Positions 17,460 through 26,761 of a DNA stretch of 64,000 nt are shown piece after piece; the first letter of the stretch is position 1, and every line of letters begins with the position of its first letter. A program made the translations under genes and the position numbers. Under the pieces are notes generated by a model. That model saw nothing but the letters and a program-made list of their open reading frames with translations. It did not search any database and was not told the origin of the DNA. Source of the stretch: an uncultured Alphaproteobacteria bacterium (GTDB taxonomy: Bacteria > Pseudomonadota > Alphaproteobacteria > RF32 > CAG-239); the NCBI GenBank assembly GCA_934254915.1, contig CAKQMH010000008.1:1-64000 (forward strand), written 5' to 3'.

Positions 17460-18032
17460 TTACTGAAATTTTACTAAATTATCAGCTAATTCAATCTCTG
17501 TCGGTGAGGAGGTTATAATTGTAGTCAATTGCCGGTTTTCCAGACCGGTTAACTCAGTTAAAGCCTTGATGTATTCAAAGTTGCGGCTTTTAATTTCAGC
17601 ATAATTTAACATTGCAAAATGTCTAATTTGTGATTCTTTATTGAATTTTATCAGTTCCGCTTTGGTGGTGTTAGTTCTTTTCATATTTATATAAATTCCT
17701 TCATTATTATATTTCCACATGGAACTTGTAGCAAAGTCAGTTGTCCAGCTGTAGGGAGAGATAAGGTTACCGAAAGAAACCGGATTTATTTTAGTTTTTA
17801 TTTGGCTTATTTCATCTTCATATCCATCAGCTTTAGCTATAATGGTCAGAGAAGATGATTCTCGCCCGATATCTACACTACAAGGGGTTGATGAACAAAT
17901 TAATGCTCCGTTGGCATAAATTTTTATACTACTGATGTTGGAGTCAAAAGTTAGTTTTTGATTTGAACCGCAGAATATGGTGCCACAAGATGATAATAAT
18001 AAAACGGCAATGCCAAGAATATATTTTTTCAT
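17460..18032 (-). CDS. Lipoprotein with PEGA-like domain
   Basis: The start ATG follows an AGGAAG site. The signal peptide ends in the lipobox LSSC at about residue 16. Residues about 30-75 resemble a PEGA-type surface domain (IKIYANGALICSSTPCSVDI, then a Ser-rich strand and KADGYEDE), a small beta fold often found in bacterial surface lipoproteins. The rest (about 90-190) is unrecognised, with a possible membrane-adjacent FGNLISPYSWTTDF stretch and a helical C-terminus. Two extra cysteines around residues 49 and 54 may form a disulphide. It is monocistronic. Role unknown. Confidence 0.8.
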   Translation of the reverse strand: MKKYILGIAVLLLSSCGTIFCGSNQKLTFDSNISSIKIYANGALICSSTPCSVDIGRESSSLTIIAKADGYEDEISQIKTKINPVSFGNLISPYSWTTDFATSSMWKYNNEGIYINMKRTNTTKAELIKFNKESQIRHFAMLNYAEIKSRNFEYIKALTELTGLENRQLTTIITSSPTEIELADNLVKFQ

Positions 18033-18077
18033 TTTATAAAACTTCCTATGTTTTGCTATAATAAAAAAATACCACCG

Positions 18078-18235
18078 TGATGAGGGGTGGCAGGAAGTTA
18101 GAACCTATTTAGGAATAGTGTAGTATATTAGCTATATAATAACGTATTTTACTACCTTCCTGCCATAGGCAAAAAGGTAGTTTTTACATCTGTGATTTAC
18201 AGATAACCTAAAGAGGGTTCTAAACCTCACATCAG
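18078..18235. other. Structured element: candidate ncRNA or MITE
   Basis: The outer arms TGATGAGG (18078-18085) and CCTCACATCA (18225-18234) pair, followed inward by TTAGAACCTATTTAGG (18098-18113) with CCTAAAGAGGGTTCTAA (18207-18223). Inside are the hairpins ACTACCTT/AAGGTAGT (18151-18158, 18174-18181) and ATCTGT/ACAGAT (18188-18193, 18198-18203). GGCAGGAAG at 18089-18097 is also exactly complementary to CTTCCTGCC at 18156-18164, which overlaps a stem and loop, so a pseudoknot or alternative fold is possible. No protein is encoded. The remaining spacer 18236-18397 shows no further element that I can identify. Confidence 0.5.
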
Positions 18236-18397
18236 TAATCAACCGATGCAAAGTTAGACTATTTCATAAAGTTAAACGTGTCAAATTAAATTATATACGA
18301 AATTTATAACTTGATACTTTGGTTATAGCGGCTCTTTAAGCGCAAGTTTGGCAGACTATATAGGTCTTAAACCAGATACAAACAGGAGGAAAGGCTA

Positions 18398-19324
18398 ATG
18401 AAATATATAAAACTAAGCAATGAAGTAATGATGCCGATAATGGGGTTGGGAACATGGCAGTCGGCAGCCGGAGAGGTATATCAGGCAGTGCGTTGGGCTT
18501 TGAAATTGGGTTATAGGATGTTTGATTGTGCAGCGGTTTATGGAAACCAAGCCGAAATCGGGCAAGCCTTTAGTGATGCAATTCGGGAAGACGGCATCAA
18601 ACGAGAAGAATTGTTTGTAATATCAAAATTGTGGAATGATGCACATCAGGTTGAAGATGTACAGCCGGCGTTAAAACAAACCTTGAAAGATTTACAATTG
18701 GAGTATTTGGATTTGTATTTAATCCATTGGCCGGTTGCACAGAAAAAAGGTACGATTATTCCGGAAAAAGCGGCTGATTTTATTTCGCCGGAAGAACTAC
18801 CTTTGGATATAACCTGGGCTGAAATGGAAAAAATTTATAATAACGGACAGGCTAAAGCTATAGGTGTTTCGAACTTCAGTCAAACAAAGTTACAAGATTT
18901 GGCGGCCAAGGTTGAAATTATGCCGATGGTAAATCAAATCGAAATTCATCCGTTGTTGCAGCAAGAAGAGCTGGTGAAATGGGGTGCTAAAAATAATATT
19001 GTTACAATGGCTTATTCTCCCTTAGGGTCAGCCAAAGCCGGAGATAAGAAGACTATTTTGCATAATGTTGTAATTGAAGATATTGCCAAGCGTGTGAATG
19101 CCACTCCGGCGCAAGTGGTTTTGAGTTGGGAAATGAGCCGTGGTTTGATTGTTATTCCCAAGTCGGTGCATGAAGAGCATTTGCGCGAAAACTTTGCGGC
19201 TCAAAATGTTGAGCTGGATAAAGAAGATATTGCCAAAATAAATGCTTTAGACGAAGGGTATCGCTTTGTTGACGGAGAAGTATTCTCGATACCGGGCAGC
19301 GGGTATGAAAACTTGTGGATGTAA
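18398..19324 (+). CDS. Aldo/keto reductase
   Basis: This is a cytoplasmic NADPH-dependent oxidoreductase of 308 residues with a TIM-barrel fold. The catalytic tetrad is visible: Asp in FDCAAVY, Tyr in AVYGNQ (about residue 48), Lys in ISKLWND and His in YLIHWPV. NADPH-binding segments are IGVSNF, YSPLGS and IPKSV. The start ATG has an AGGAGGAAAGG site. It sits alone, downstream of the structured element, and converges with lpxK without any spacer. The substrate is not predictable; the sequence is of the AKR1/AKR5-like type. Confidence 0.95.
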   Translation: MKYIKLSNEVMMPIMGLGTWQSAAGEVYQAVRWALKLGYRMFDCAAVYGNQAEIGQAFSDAIREDGIKREELFVISKLWNDAHQVEDVQPALKQTLKDLQLEYLDLYLIHWPVAQKKGTIIPEKAADFISPEELPLDITWAEMEKIYNNGQAKAIGVSNFSQTKLQDLAAKVEIMPMVNQIEIHPLLQQEELVKWGAKNNIVTMAYSPLGSAKAGDKKTILHNVVIEDIAKRVNATPAQVVLSWEMSRGLIVIPKSVHEEHLRENFAAQNVELDKEDIAKINALDEGYRFVDGEVFSIPGSGYENLWM

Positions 19325-20272
19325 TCAGTCGTGCTGAAGGAAAGAGGCCAGAGCGGCAGCGTTATCCCACTCGACACCGATTTCCAAAACTTTAAATTTC
19401 GGACGCAGCGATTGCGGAATCTTAACAATGTCTTTGGCGGTGGTGTAAAGATCGGCAGAAAGCTTTTGAGCTTCCGAAATGAGTTTTTGCAATTCGGTTT
19501 CCGTATAGAAATGATGATCGGGAAAGTCATAAGTTTTTATCGGATTAAGCCCGCATTGGCGCAACGAATTGTAAAATTTTTCCGGGCGACCGATACCGGC
19601 AAAGGCAATGACCTGCGGGTTGGTTATGGCTGGTTTTAGCGGTGTAATGCGGCCTTTAAATACCGGAATTCCAGGGAAAAAACGCAAGACATTGTGTGTA
19701 TCATTACCTAAAAGAATGACAGCTTGAATACGCTTGCGGCCAAGAGTGATAAATTCACGCAAAGGGCCGGACGGGATACAAAAACAATTACCCAGCCCGT
19801 ATTCACCGTCAATTACCAATAGGGAAATATCTTTGTAGAGGTAGGGGTTTTGAAAACCATCATCCATAATCAACGTGTCAGCATGATTAAGGATTGCTAT
19901 TTGAGCGCCTTCAACCCGATTACGGTCAACGACAACCGGTGCCTGACGAGCCAAAATAAGCGGTTCATCACCAACTTCGGCAGCGGTATGCTGTGAAGAA
20001 ACCAATGTTTTTTGCAGTTTTCCACCATAACCGCGCGTTAGAAAACACACCAGGTGTCCCTGTTGCTGCAAAATTTGCGCGATTGCAACTGCGGTTGGAG
20101 TTTTTCCGCTGCCGCCGGCAGTCAGATTGCCGATACAAATTACATGCGCTGATGTTTTACAAGGTTTGGTAAAGGCAATGCGTAAAGCGGAAACAAGTCC
20201 GTAAATCAGTCCCAAAGGGTAAAGAATTAACGAAGTAAAATTTACTTTATTCCAATGAGATGGAGTCTTCAT
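19325..20272 (-). CDS. lpxK: Tetraacyldisaccharide 4'-kinase
   Basis: Phosphorylates the 4' position of the lipid A precursor at the inner membrane, the step before Kdo transfer. An N-terminal membrane-associated helix (about 12-32) precedes a P-loop GNLTAGGSGKTP (about residues 48-59). FLTRGYGG, MDDGFQN and PSGPLRE complete the family pattern. The length of 315 residues is normal. It directly follows waaA with no intergenic base, so the fliN-DUF374-waaA-lpxK set is one transcript. Confidence 0.95.
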   Translation of the reverse strand: MKTPSHWNKVNFTSLILYPLGLIYGLVSALRIAFTKPCKTSAHVICIGNLTAGGSGKTPTAVAIAQILQQQGHLVCFLTRGYGGKLQKTLVSSQHTAAEVGDEPLILARQAPVVVDRNRVEGAQIAILNHADTLIMDDGFQNPYLYKDISLLVIDGEYGLGNCFCIPSGPLREFITLGRKRIQAVILLGNDTHNVLRFFPGIPVFKGRITPLKPAITNPQVIAFAGIGRPEKFYNSLRQCGLNPIKTYDFPDHHFYTETELQKLISEAQKLSADLYTTAKDIVKIPQSLRPKFKVLEIGVEWDNAAALASFLQHD

Positions 20273-21532
20273 TTAAATATATCCTTTAACTTTATCCATA
20301 ATACCGTCCAGAACTTTCGATTCACTGGTTGCCCAATTGTAGGCGAGGCTGCGTTTGGCTTCCAGCAAATCTTTGTTTTCCAGAAGTTGTGATACCAGTT
20401 CTTCCAATTCAACCGTATCATTTATCTGCATTATGGCATCAGCTTTTTTGGCGCGGTTCATGGCATCAGTAAAGTTATGCATATAAGGGCCGACGATAAC
20501 GGCATCGCGAACGCGCGAAGGTTCGATAAAGTTTTGCCCGCCGTGCGGAATAAGCGACCCGCCGATAAATACCAAGTTGGCGATATCATACCATAAGCCC
20601 ATTTCACCGATAGTATCGGCAACATAGATGTTGGTTGCGGTGGTGATTTTTTCGTTAGCAGAGCGCAACGCGGTTTTTATATTAAGTTTATGCAGCTCAT
20701 CGGTTATTTCTTGTCCGCGATTAGGATGGCGCGGAGCAATGATTAGCAGCAAATCAGGAAATTTAGCTAACAGACGCTGATGAATTTTAGCGACTTTAAC
20801 TTCCTCGTCATTGTGGGTCGAGCTGGCCAACCATAACGGGCGATTATTGATTTGCGTCAGTAGTTCATTTCTTTTTTCTTCATCAATCGGCAGGGGAAGA
20901 CCGGCATATTTGAGGTTGCCGAGGCAAAGGGCGTCTTTGGCTCCCAAAACACGCAAACGGTAAGCATCTTCTTCCGACTGTCCCAAACATAACGTAAAAC
21001 AGGACAGGAGTTCTTTGCTTAAAAAGTCAAATTGCTGCCAACGTTTGAAGGTTTTGTTGGAAATTCGCCCGTTGATTAAGATTAACGGGATGTTTTTGCG
21101 GCGAATACTGGAGAGAATCGCCGGCCAAAATTCAGATTCAAACCACAAAACAACGTCCGGATGCCAATATTTGACAAAGCGGGTTGTAAAAATAGGATTA
21201 TCAATCGGAATAAATTGGTGAAAGGCTCGTTCGGGAAGACGTTTGTTCATAACATCAGCTGAGGTTACCGTACCGGTAGTTACCATGACGTGAATATCGG
21301 GATAGGTTTCGATGATTTTTTGAATAAGCGGCAACATTGAAACCGACTCACCGACTGAAGCGCCGTGAAGCCAGACCAATTTGCCTTCCGGACGTTTGAG
21401 CGCCGGCCGGCCGATGCGTTCATTAAAGCGTTTGACGTCTTCTTTGCCGTTTTCTTTACGCTTGTTGATGTAGCGCTTGATAACCAGCGGGTATAAAATT
21501 GCAATTAACGTATTATAAATTTTAATAAACAT
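20273..21532 (-). CDS. waaA: 3-deoxy-D-manno-octulosonic acid transferase (Kdo transferase)
   Basis: A GT30 glycosyltransferase that adds Kdo to lipid IVA at the cytoplasmic face of the inner membrane. An N-terminal membrane segment (about 5-20) is followed by the signature VWLHGASVGE with its catalytic Glu near residue 62. Further motifs are FESEFWP, LINGRIS, ASSTHNDEE, IAPRHPNR and FIGGSLIPHGGQN-x-EP. At 419 residues it has the expected length. The start overlaps the DUF374 stop by one base, and lpxK follows immediately. Confidence 0.96.
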   Translation of the reverse strand: MFIKIYNTLIAILYPLVIKRYINKRKENGKEDVKRFNERIGRPALKRPEGKLVWLHGASVGESVSMLPLIQKIIETYPDIHVMVTTGTVTSADVMNKRLPERAFHQFIPIDNPIFTTRFVKYWHPDVVLWFESEFWPAILSSIRRKNIPLILINGRISNKTFKRWQQFDFLSKELLSCFTLCLGQSEEDAYRLRVLGAKDALCLGNLKYAGLPLPIDEEKRNELLTQINNRPLWLASSTHNDEEVKVAKIHQRLLAKFPDLLLIIAPRHPNRGQEITDELHKLNIKTALRSANEKITTATNIYVADTIGEMGLWYDIANLVFIGGSLIPHGGQNFIEPSRVRDAVIVGPYMHNFTDAMNRAKKADAIMQINDTVELEELVSQLLENKDLLEAKRSLAYNWATSESKVLDGIMDKVKGYI

Positions 21533-22287
21533 CAGCGATTTCCATATCTTTTCTTTTTGCCGCCGGTAACATCACTCGGCATTACCGGAGTTAAGCCCAT
21601 TTCTTTGTCACAGTCAAAGTTTATTTGATTTAGTTCAGCTTCCATTTGGCGGCGGTATTGTTCAAGCTCATCAGCTGTTGCGTCAGCAGGAATAAACAAA
21701 GGAGCGGTAGTTTTAACTATTCCGCGGCCGAACGGGAACGGAATCATCATACAGTCCCAAACTTTGGTTAAAAAACGACATTTGTTGACGCTGTAAGTGA
21801 TACCGACCAGCGGTTTACCGGTTTTTTGCGCAAAATACAGGCAAGACTTGGTCAGGTGCATCCGCGGACCGCGCGGACCGTCGGGAATTATGCAAACGGC
21901 GGTATCATTTTTGAGCGAACTCATTAACTCAACGGCAGCGCCGTAGGCGTTTTCATTCGAAGACCCACCGATTGTGCCCAGACCGAATTTTTCCAGCAGA
22001 CCGGCAATTATACGTCCGTCACGATGAAGAGAAACTAAAGCGTTCAGTGGTTTTTTCCCGTTCCAAAAGTAGGGCAGCATTAAAGCACGTCCGTGCCAGG
22101 CAATCAAAATATTGCCATGATATTCGTCCCACAGCCGGTAATATTCATCAACCCCGTGTAAAGTCCATTGTGTATGTTTACCTACAAACCCGGCATAGCG
22201 GTACAGTATTTCCGAGATTAAATTCATCACGAAAGCTGATTGGATGATTTTGCGCAAAGGCTTTTTTATCAGTTTGCTAATTTTCAT
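21532..22287 (-). CDS. DUF374 lysophospholipid acyltransferase-family protein
   Basis: This 251-residue protein carries the DUF374 pattern of the LPLAT superfamily: ILIAWHGRALMLPYFW with a His, VSLHRDGRIIAGLLEKFGL, GGSSNENAYGA, and PDGPRGPR. It has a basic, amphipathic N-terminus. In many alphaproteobacteria this gene neighbours waaA and lpxK, consistent with a role in lipid A or Kdo-lipid acylation, but the family is not biochemically settled. It begins 2 bases after the fliN stop. The canonical H-x4-D acyltransferase motif is not obvious, so activity should not be assumed. Confidence 0.88.
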   Translation of the reverse strand: MKISKLIKKPLRKIIQSAFVMNLISEILYRYAGFVGKHTQWTLHGVDEYYRLWDEYHGNILIAWHGRALMLPYFWNGKKPLNALVSLHRDGRIIAGLLEKFGLGTIGGSSNENAYGAAVELMSSLKNDTAVCIIPDGPRGPRMHLTKSCLYFAQKTGKPLVGITYSVNKCRFLTKVWDCMMIPFPFGRGIVKTTAPLFIPADATADELEQYRRQMEAELNQINFDCDKEMGLTPVMPSDVTGGKKKRYGNR

Positions 22288-22289
22288 CG

Positions 22290-22538
22290 TTATTTACAAT
22301 TGGTGTCGGTTACACTGATGCCAATAGTTTCATTGTCGGTGATTACGACTTCGCCGTGTCCGATTAAAACATCATTGGCGTAAATATCCACATTGTCATT
22401 GATATCGCGATCAAGCTCGACAACTGCTCCGCGTCCGAGCTTAAGCAGCTGATTAACCCGCAGCTCTGCAGAACCGAGGGTTACGGAAATATCAACCATA
22501 ATATCGTCACTATCAATGGCACTTCTTTTCTGAGGCAT
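22290..22538 (-). CDS. fliN: FliN/SpoA-domain flagellar motor switch protein
   Basis: An 82-residue protein that is almost entirely a SpoA (FliN C-terminal) domain: VDISVTLGSAELRVNQLLKL, then GAVVELDRDINDNVDIYANDVLIGHGEVV and an IGISVTD close. FliN forms the C-ring base and binds CheY-P. The ATG at 22538 with GGAG upstream is preferred over TTG at 22541. It is short for FliN, lacking most of the N-terminal part, and sits first in a lipid A operon away from other flagellar genes of the window. Confidence 0.88.
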   Translation of the reverse strand: MPQKRSAIDSDDIMVDISVTLGSAELRVNQLLKLGRGAVVELDRDINDNVDIYANDVLIGHGEVVITDNETIGISVTDTNCK

Positions 22539-22774
22539 CAAAATTCTCCATTCTTATTGCTTAATGTTATATTACATAATTTTTTTTATTCTGCAAATTA
22601 TTATTAAACTTATCATATATTTGAATCGGGCAGTGCGGCTTGTGGATTAAAAAGTTTGGCATTGCTCAAAAGCAGCGAGTGTGGCAAAAAGTTGATATTG
22701 ATGTATTGCAGATTGAGAAAAGTCTTCTTATATATGTGATATGCAATAATCGGTTTTAATTATAAGGTGGCAAA

Positions 22775-25150
22775 ATGGCAGTTAAAAAAGAAAAATATCC
22801 GGTACTTCCTTTGCGGGACATTGTGGTTTATCCTAAAATGATTGTGCCGCTGTTTGTGGGACGCGAAAAGTCAATCAGCGCTTTGCAGGAAGTTGTAGAC
22901 ACGGATCAAAACATCATTTTGGCAACGCAAAAGGATGCGGCGATAGAAGATCCGCAAAGCGATGATATTTACCATGTGGGAACAATCGGCACAGTTTTAC
23001 AGCTGTTGCGTTTGCCTGACGGTACGGTTAAGGTTTTGATAGAAGGTTTGGAACGGGTTAAACTCGACAGAATCTATAATACCAAAGCATTTATGGAAGC
23101 AAATATCACGGTTTTACCGGAAACCGAAAATAACGACAGTGAGCTTGAAGGACTGGCGCGTGCAGTTTTGTCACAGTTTGAAGAATATGTTAAATTGTCT
23201 AAAAAAATTCCGCCGGAAGTTTCGGTCGCGGTTAATCAGATTGAAGATTACAGCAAGTTAGCTGATACCATAGCTTCGCATTTAGCTCTGAAAATTGCCG
23301 ATAAGCAAGCATTGCTGGAAGGTGCAACTTTAAGCGAACGTTTTGAAAAGATTTTGGAATTTATGGACAGTGAAATTACGTTGCTCGAAGTTGAAAACAA
23401 GATAAAGAATCGTGTTAAAAAACAGATGGAAAAAAGTCAGAAAGAATACTATCTGAATGAACAAATGAAAGCGATTCAAAAAGAGCTTGGTGACGGGGAA
23501 GATGATGCCGAAATTGCTGAGTATATGAAAAAAATCGAGCATACGAAATTGTCTAAAGAGGCCAAAGACAAAGCTCTGGCGGAAGTCAAAAAGCTGAAGT
23601 CTATGAGCGCGATGTCAGCGGAGGCGACGGTTGTTCGCAACTATTTGGATTGGATACTTGATATCCCATGGAAAAAACGTTCGAAAGTAAATAAAGACCT
23701 GCAACGCGCCATGGATATTTTGGAAAAAGACCATTACGGTTTGGAAGAAGTTAAAGAAAGAATCGTTGAATATTTGGCTGTGCAAGCGCGGGCTGATAAG
23801 GTTAAAGGTCCGATTTTGTGTCTGGTAGGCCCTCCGGGGGTAGGTAAGACCTCACTCGGAAAATCGATAGCCAAAGCAACCGGACGCAGCTTTGTCCGTG
23901 CGTCATTGGGCGGTATGCGCGATGAGGCCGAAATCAGAGGGCATCGCCGCACATATATCGGTTCAATGCCTGGAAAAATAATTAAAGGGATGAAAAAAGC
24001 CGGTACATCTAACCCGCTGTTTCTGTTGGATGAGATTGATAAGCTTGGTAATGATTATCGCGGAGATCCCAGTTCGGCGTTGCTTGAGGTTTTAGATCCG
24101 GAGCAAAATTCAAGTTTTAACGATCATTATTTGGAGGTCGATTATGACTTATCAGATGTAATGTTTGTTACTACGGCAAACTCATTGGATATGCCGCGGC
24201 CGCTGTTGGATCGTATGGAGATTATCCGGTTGTCAGGCTATACCGAAAATGAAAAGATTGAGATTGCCAAACGGCATTTGCTACCTAAAATTTTCAGTGA
24301 AATGGACGTCAAGAATAATGAGTTGGAGATTAAAGATGATGCGATTTGCGACATTATCCGCTATTATACCAGAGAAGCCGGAGTGCGTAACCTGGAACGC
24401 GAAATTGCCAAAATCGCGCGCAAAGCGGTCAAAGATATTTTGACTTCCTCAGAAAAGAAGGTGGTCGTTGATGGTCATAATCTGGAAAAATATCTCGGAG
24501 TTAAAAAATATCGCTTTGGCGAGGCCGAACAACAAGACCATATCGGAGTTACAACCGGTTTGGCCTGGACGGAAGTCGGCGGAGATATTTTGTTTATTGA
24601 AGCAGTTGATATGCCGGGAAAAGGAATCGTCAAACAAACCGGTAAGCTGGGTGAGGTGATGAAAGAATCAATCGACACGGCTTATTCGGTGGTTCGTTCT
24701 CATTCGGCTGATTTGGGAATAGATCCCGAAGTGTTTGAAAAAACAGATATCCATGTCCATGTTCCCGAAGGGGCTACTCCCAAAGACGGACCGTCGGCCG
24801 GTATTGCAATGTATACCACATTGGTTTCGGTTTTGACCAAGATTCCGGTTCGAAAAGATGTGGCTATGACCGGAGAAATTACTTTGCAGGGACGCGTTTT
24901 GCCAATCGGCGGTTTGAAAGAAAAACTGCTGTCGGCGTTGCGCGGCGGTATCAAAACCGTGATTATTCCTAAAGACAATGAAAAGGATTTGCAAGAGATT
25001 CCCGAAAATGTCAAAGAAGGATTGAAAATAATTCCGGTGGAAGAAGTCAGCGAAGTGATAAAAATTGCTTTGAACGGTGAAGTAAAACCGCTGCCGGCAA
25101 AAATTCCGGAATGTATATCCAAACAAACATCGGCAATGATGGCAAATTAA
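22775..25150 (+). CDS. lon: ATP-dependent protease Lon
   Basis: Cytoplasmic AAA+ serine protease degrading misfolded and regulatory proteins. The N-terminal substrate-binding domain (about 1-205), coiled region, Walker A GPPGVGKTS (about residue 351), Walker B FLLDEIDK (about 415), and C-terminal protease domain with DGPSAGIAM (catalytic Ser about 674) and GGLKEKLLSA (catalytic Lys about 716) are all intact. At 791 residues it is full length. The 233-base upstream spacer is A+T-rich; I see no convincing sigma-32 promoter there. It is monocistronic, with a strong terminator. Confidence 0.98.
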   Translation: MAVKKEKYPVLPLRDIVVYPKMIVPLFVGREKSISALQEVVDTDQNIILATQKDAAIEDPQSDDIYHVGTIGTVLQLLRLPDGTVKVLIEGLERVKLDRIYNTKAFMEANITVLPETENNDSELEGLARAVLSQFEEYVKLSKKIPPEVSVAVNQIEDYSKLADTIASHLALKIADKQALLEGATLSERFEKILEFMDSEITLLEVENKIKNRVKKQMEKSQKEYYLNEQMKAIQKELGDGEDDAEIAEYMKKIEHTKLSKEAKDKALAEVKKLKSMSAMSAEATVVRNYLDWILDIPWKKRSKVNKDLQRAMDILEKDHYGLEEVKERIVEYLAVQARADKVKGPILCLVGPPGVGKTSLGKSIAKATGRSFVRASLGGMRDEAEIRGHRRTYIGSMPGKIIKGMKKAGTSNPLFLLDEIDKLGNDYRGDPSSALLEVLDPEQNSSFNDHYLEVDYDLSDVMFVTTANSLDMPRPLLDRMEIIRLSGYTENEKIEIAKRHLLPKIFSEMDVKNNELEIKDDAICDIIRYYTREAGVRNLEREIAKIARKAVKDILTSSEKKVVVDGHNLEKYLGVKKYRFGEAEQQDHIGVTTGLAWTEVGGDILFIEAVDMPGKGIVKQTGKLGEVMKESIDTAYSVVRSHSADLGIDPEVFEKTDIHVHVPEGATPKDGPSAGIAMYTTLVSVLTKIPVRKDVAMTGEITLQGRVLPIGGLKEKLLSALRGGIKTVIIPKDNEKDLQEIPENVKEGLKIIPVEEVSEVIKIALNGEVKPLPAKIPECISKQTSAMMAN

Positions 25151-25158
25151 ACTAAGTC

Positions 25159-25190
25159 AAAGGTTCGTTTCTGATAAACGAACCTTTCTT
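25159..25190 (+). terminator. Terminator after lon
   Basis: A 12-bp perfect stem AAAGGTTCGTTT/AAACGAACCTTT with a 5-base loop is followed by CTT. Confidence 0.8.
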
Positions 25191-25275
25191 AATTTATAAA
25201 AAGCAGAAAATAATTGCCAAGAACGGATTTTGCCTGTATATAAAAGTATATTGTCGGTAAAATTTGAGGCGATTA

Positions 25276-26061
25276 ATGATACCTAAAATTATTCACTATT
25301 GTTGGTTTGGCAACAATCCGTTGGGCGAGTTGGAAACCCGATGCTTGGAGTCATGGAAAAAGATTTTCCCTGATTATGAAATAAAATGTTGGGGCAATGA
25401 AGTATTAGAACATTTGGATAACCAATATGTTCAAGAGGCTTATCGGACTAAAAAATGGGCTTTTGTTTCGGATTATGTCAGACTGTATGCTTTATTAAAC
25501 GAGGGCGGACTTTATTTTGATACAGATGAGGAAGTGCGCAAACCATTGGATGAGTTTATGACGCATGACTTTTTTATCGGCTCGCAAAAATGCGGAAGCT
25601 GCCGCAATATCTCTCCGGCATTAATCGGAACAACCCCGCAAAACGAAATTGTTAAAAATTTGATTGCAGTGTATGATAATCAACATTTTATCAACGAAGA
25701 CGGAAGTCTGAATCTGACAACAAATCCGGCTTATTTTGCGCAAGTTATGAAGGAAAAATATGGTCTGGATGATGTTTTCGTGACCGAAGGAAGACTTAAA
25801 ATAACCGACAATGCCTATATTTATCCGTATTTTTATTTTTGTACAGACAATAAAAATGCCTATGCGGTGCATCATTATTCAGGCAGCTGGAAACCGGATT
25901 GGAAGGTCGAAGACAAGTTGAATCTTCCGTTTGGGTATGTGTTGCGTAAATATAAAAAGAACCGTGACGGCGAGGAGATGCCGTTGGGTGAAAAAGAACG
26001 GATTGTATGTTCGATTAATACTTCAAAACGGTCAAAGCTGGTCTTAATCAGGAAAAAATAG
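25276..26061 (+). CDS. GT32-type glycosyltransferase (DXD sugar-binding region)
   Basis: Begins IPKIIHYCWFG, the standard N-terminal strand of Gly_transf_sug/capsular transferases, and carries WAFVSDYVRLYALLNEGGLYFDTD with the metal-binding DXD (DTD). The family transfers nucleotide-activated sugars to surface glycans, LPS or capsule in the cytoplasm. ATG at 25276 with GAGG upstream is preferred over TTG at 25264. The length of 261 residues is usual. A PIG-L deacetylase starts 1 base after its stop, so the two probably act on the same glycan. Confidence 0.9.
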   Translation: MIPKIIHYCWFGNNPLGELETRCLESWKKIFPDYEIKCWGNEVLEHLDNQYVQEAYRTKKWAFVSDYVRLYALLNEGGLYFDTDEEVRKPLDEFMTHDFFIGSQKCGSCRNISPALIGTTPQNEIVKNLIAVYDNQHFINEDGSLNLTTNPAYFAQVMKEKYGLDDVFVTEGRLKITDNAYIYPYFYFCTDNKNAYAVHHYSGSWKPDWKVEDKLNLPFGYVLRKYKKNRDGEEMPLGEKERIVCSINTSKRSKLVLIRKK

Positions 26062-26062
26062 C

Positions 26063-26761
26063 ATGGGACTGAAAAAACTTAATCGGTGGATTAAAAACAA
26101 AGTTTACGGTTATGATTTGCCTAAACCGGTAAAAATTAAGCCGTGGAAGATTAATCCGGAAGATAAAATTTGTGTGTTGGCTCCGCATCCGGATGATGAG
26201 ACCATCGCCTGCGGAGGATTATTGGCCAAATTCGGAGCGCAATGTGATGTGGTGTTGCTGACAGACGGACAAAACGGCGGAGCTAAAGAGTGGTCAAAAG
26301 ATAAAACGGCACAGGTTCGACAGCAAGAGTTTGAACAGGCAATGCGGTTTTTGAAAGTTAACAGTTTTACGTGCCTGCATGGGAAAGATCAGTCCTTAAT
26401 CGATGATTATGCCAAATTTGCTGCCTATGATTTCAGCAGATATGATTATGTTTTGATGCCGCATCCGCAAGATAATCATATCGACCATATGACTGTCAGT
26501 GCATTTTGGCGGAGGTTGCAAAAGCAAAAAAAAGTAAAGGCGAGGGCGGTTTATTATGAATTATGGGCGCCAATGTCTTTGCCTAATGCGTATATTGATA
26601 TTTCTGATGTTGTAGAAAACAAAAGACAGGCAATAGCCTTTTATAAATCACAACTGACGAATATTGATTATACTTCGCGAATTTTGGGGCTTAATCATTA
26701 TCGCGGCATTGCTCACAAAGCAGAATATGAAGAAGATTATGCGCTAGAGGGGACTATTTGA
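26063..26761 (+). CDS. PIG-L family deacetylase
   Basis: LmbE/PIG-L proteins are zinc-dependent N-deacetylases of GlcNAc-type sugars. The zinc site motif APHPDDETIACGG lies at about residues 39-51, and the second ligand region reads PHPQDNHIDH near 133-142. The length of 232 residues is normal, with no signal peptide, so the substrate is a cytoplasmic glycan precursor. It lies between a glycosyltransferase and an unknown gene that overlaps its stop by one base. This looks like a small acquired or strain-variable glycan-modification operon. Confidence 0.93.
   Translation: MGLKKLNRWIKNKVYGYDLPKPVKIKPWKINPEDKICVLAPHPDDETIACGGLLAKFGAQCDVVLLTDGQNGGAKEWSKDKTAQVRQQEFEQAMRFLKVNSFTCLHGKDQSLIDDYAKFAAYDFSRYDYVLMPHPQDNHIDHMTVSAFWRRLQKQKKVKARAVYYELWAPMSLPNAYIDISDVVENKRQAIAFYKSQLTNIDYTSRILGLNHYRGIAHKAEYEEDYALEGTI

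Noticed and set aside
18078..18235. tmRNA, T-box, RNase P or integron attC site
   Set aside because: None of the conserved core sequences of these elements is present; only generic stems are seen.
24668..25126. Long open frames on the minus strand opposite lon
   Set aside because: They lie wholly inside a conserved lon protease domain, have no binding site and show biased, histidine/phenylalanine-rich composition typical of antisense shadows.
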